Part shown: positions 63,060 through 64,000 of the stretch, piece after piece
Layout of the letters: the number at the start of each line of letters is the position of its first letter
How positions within the stretch are numbered: the stretch's first letter is position 1
Assembly: GCA_002221725.1 (NCBI GenBank)
Contig: NJFT01000028.1
Coordinates: forward strand, 1-64,000
DNA: 64,000 bases
Origin: Scedosporium boydii
Lineage: Eukaryota > Ascomycota > Sordariomycetes > Microascales > Microascaceae
Reading direction: 5' to 3'
Notes under the pieces: generated by a model
Databases searched by the model: none
Told to the model about the DNA's origin: nothing
The model's input: only the letters and a program-made list of their open reading frames with translations
Position numbers and translations under genes: made by a program

Positions 63060-64000
63060 ACTTCCGGTAATGGGAAAGGAATTAACGGGCGTCTTTTCTT
63101 TTGGTGATGGGAGACCTCTTGTCCGCAGTTCCGCATTCTTTTCCCTACTGGGTCTCGTCGATCCCCCAGATGTTATTTCCGCTGATGCAGACAAGCCATT
63201 GGATTATTTTCCGCCTGGTACGATACGGATCGGCGCAGTACGTCTTAACCGTCACGTTCAGGTTGATCGGATTCCCCAAAATTCACCACGGTCCGGTGTG
63301 AGGTGAAGCAATGACACCCGTTCTTCGTATTTACACCAAATCTCGGTGTCGATGACCGAGAAGGGAAATAAACTTGCAAAGGCCAAAATCCTAGAACGCC
63401 CTGTGGTACAGTTGTCACAAATCCGGGCTTTTGCATGGGTCCATTTCCCGTATCTTCTGACGAGCCCGGAGATAGACGAGGGGGGTAACCATCTGATCTC
63501 CGGGTTGTGTCGTAAACCTCCTCTGAAGGAGGTGGGGTGTAGATGGATCTGCCTCTTGTATAGCCTGGAAAGTTTTATGTCACTCAATATGCTATCATTC
63601 GGCACAGAATCGTACGTATACGTAGCAAGGCTCTTATTGGTGCCGTTCATGCGTTTTCCCGTCTTAGCGGGTCGTCTATAGATCGATCCCGCCTGGCGGC
63701 TATGCCTTGATGCCGCCACGTCTTAACGGGATTCCGTTTCGATCATCACGGTATTCTCCGCCCGGCCTAGGCTGCGACCCAAACTAGCGCCTCATGGATG
63801 ACGATTAATGCAGATACATCAGATCGGTTGACTTTTTCTTTTTTTTTTTTTTTTTGATAGACTAGTTCGTAGGACAAGTCAAGCATGTAGGTACACTCTT
63901 GAGTGGAGTCGGCTGCCGGTTACTACTTCCGAGACAAGCCCAGGTCTCAAGACTATATATCATATATCATCTTTCGCCCCCTCCCTTCGTCAAGCACAGC

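Larger units (their letters stand above)
57052..64000. other. Gene-poor region downstream block
   Basis: About 7 kb show no gene I can support. The longest frames (61695-62171 plus, 63258-63719 minus, 59839-60291 minus) are under 160 codons, overlap opposite frames and match nothing known to me. The first 150 bases hold the leader of the zinc-finger gene. The dispersed 9-mer TACTTCGTA/TACGAAGTA returns at 59190, 60088, 61826 and 63043. A T-run of about 17 lies at 63839-63855. Confidence 0.6.

Noticed and set aside
1..64000. tRNA, rRNA, CRISPR array and heavy RIP
   Set aside because: I looked for tRNA T-loop patterns, rRNA blocks, spaced direct repeats and AT-rich TpA-loaded stretches by eye and saw none that stand up; a dedicated scan could still find a tRNA I missed.

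Overview
The window reads as nuclear DNA of a filamentous ascomycete (Pezizomycotina, probably Sordariomycetes; the class is inferred). The support is protein genes broken by short spliceosomal introns (mostly 54-130 nt, GT..AG), two fungus-specific HET-domain genes, and orthologues of fungal housekeeping proteins (Pan3, Pmt1, Sec2, Shb17). I found no bacterial operons, rRNA, tRNA, CRISPR array or intact transposon.

Layout. (1) 1-21.6 kb is gene-poor: only short scattered frames, with a patch at 9.56-11.9 kb that looks like a decayed minus-strand gene. (2) 21.6-57.05 kb is gene-dense with eleven gene models: a four-exon SAM-dependent methyltransferase (+) convergent with a Shb17-like sedoheptulose-bisphosphatase (-); a UBA/UAS/UBX ER-membrane Cdc48 adaptor (-) divergent from PAN3 (+, eight exons); an orphan proline-rich gene (-) divergent from a HET-domain gene (+); an orphan fungal family gene (-) with a PD-(D/E)XK-like motif; the Rab GEF SEC2 (+) convergent with a HET-ankyrin gene (-); the protein O-mannosyltransferase PMT1 (-); and a C2H2 zinc-finger regulator (-). 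(3) 57.05-64 kb is again gene-poor. I rebuilt the exon structures by hand from splice signals and reading-frame continuity; each model closes in frame.

Functionally the housekeeping genes are unrelated: mRNA deadenylation (PAN3), ER-associated degradation (UBX protein), O-mannosylation in the ER (PMT1), post-Golgi secretion (SEC2) and riboneogenesis (SHB17). Interleaved with them are non-self-recognition type genes (two HET genes) and two orphans, which are the accessory component of the central block.

The most striking non-genic signal is a short motif, TACTTCGTA/TACGAAGTA. It occurs 13 times, only in the two gene-poor flanks (3.1-19.3 kb and 59.1-63.1 kb), and I saw no copy in the gene-dense centre. 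Chance would give about 0.5 copies in the whole window.
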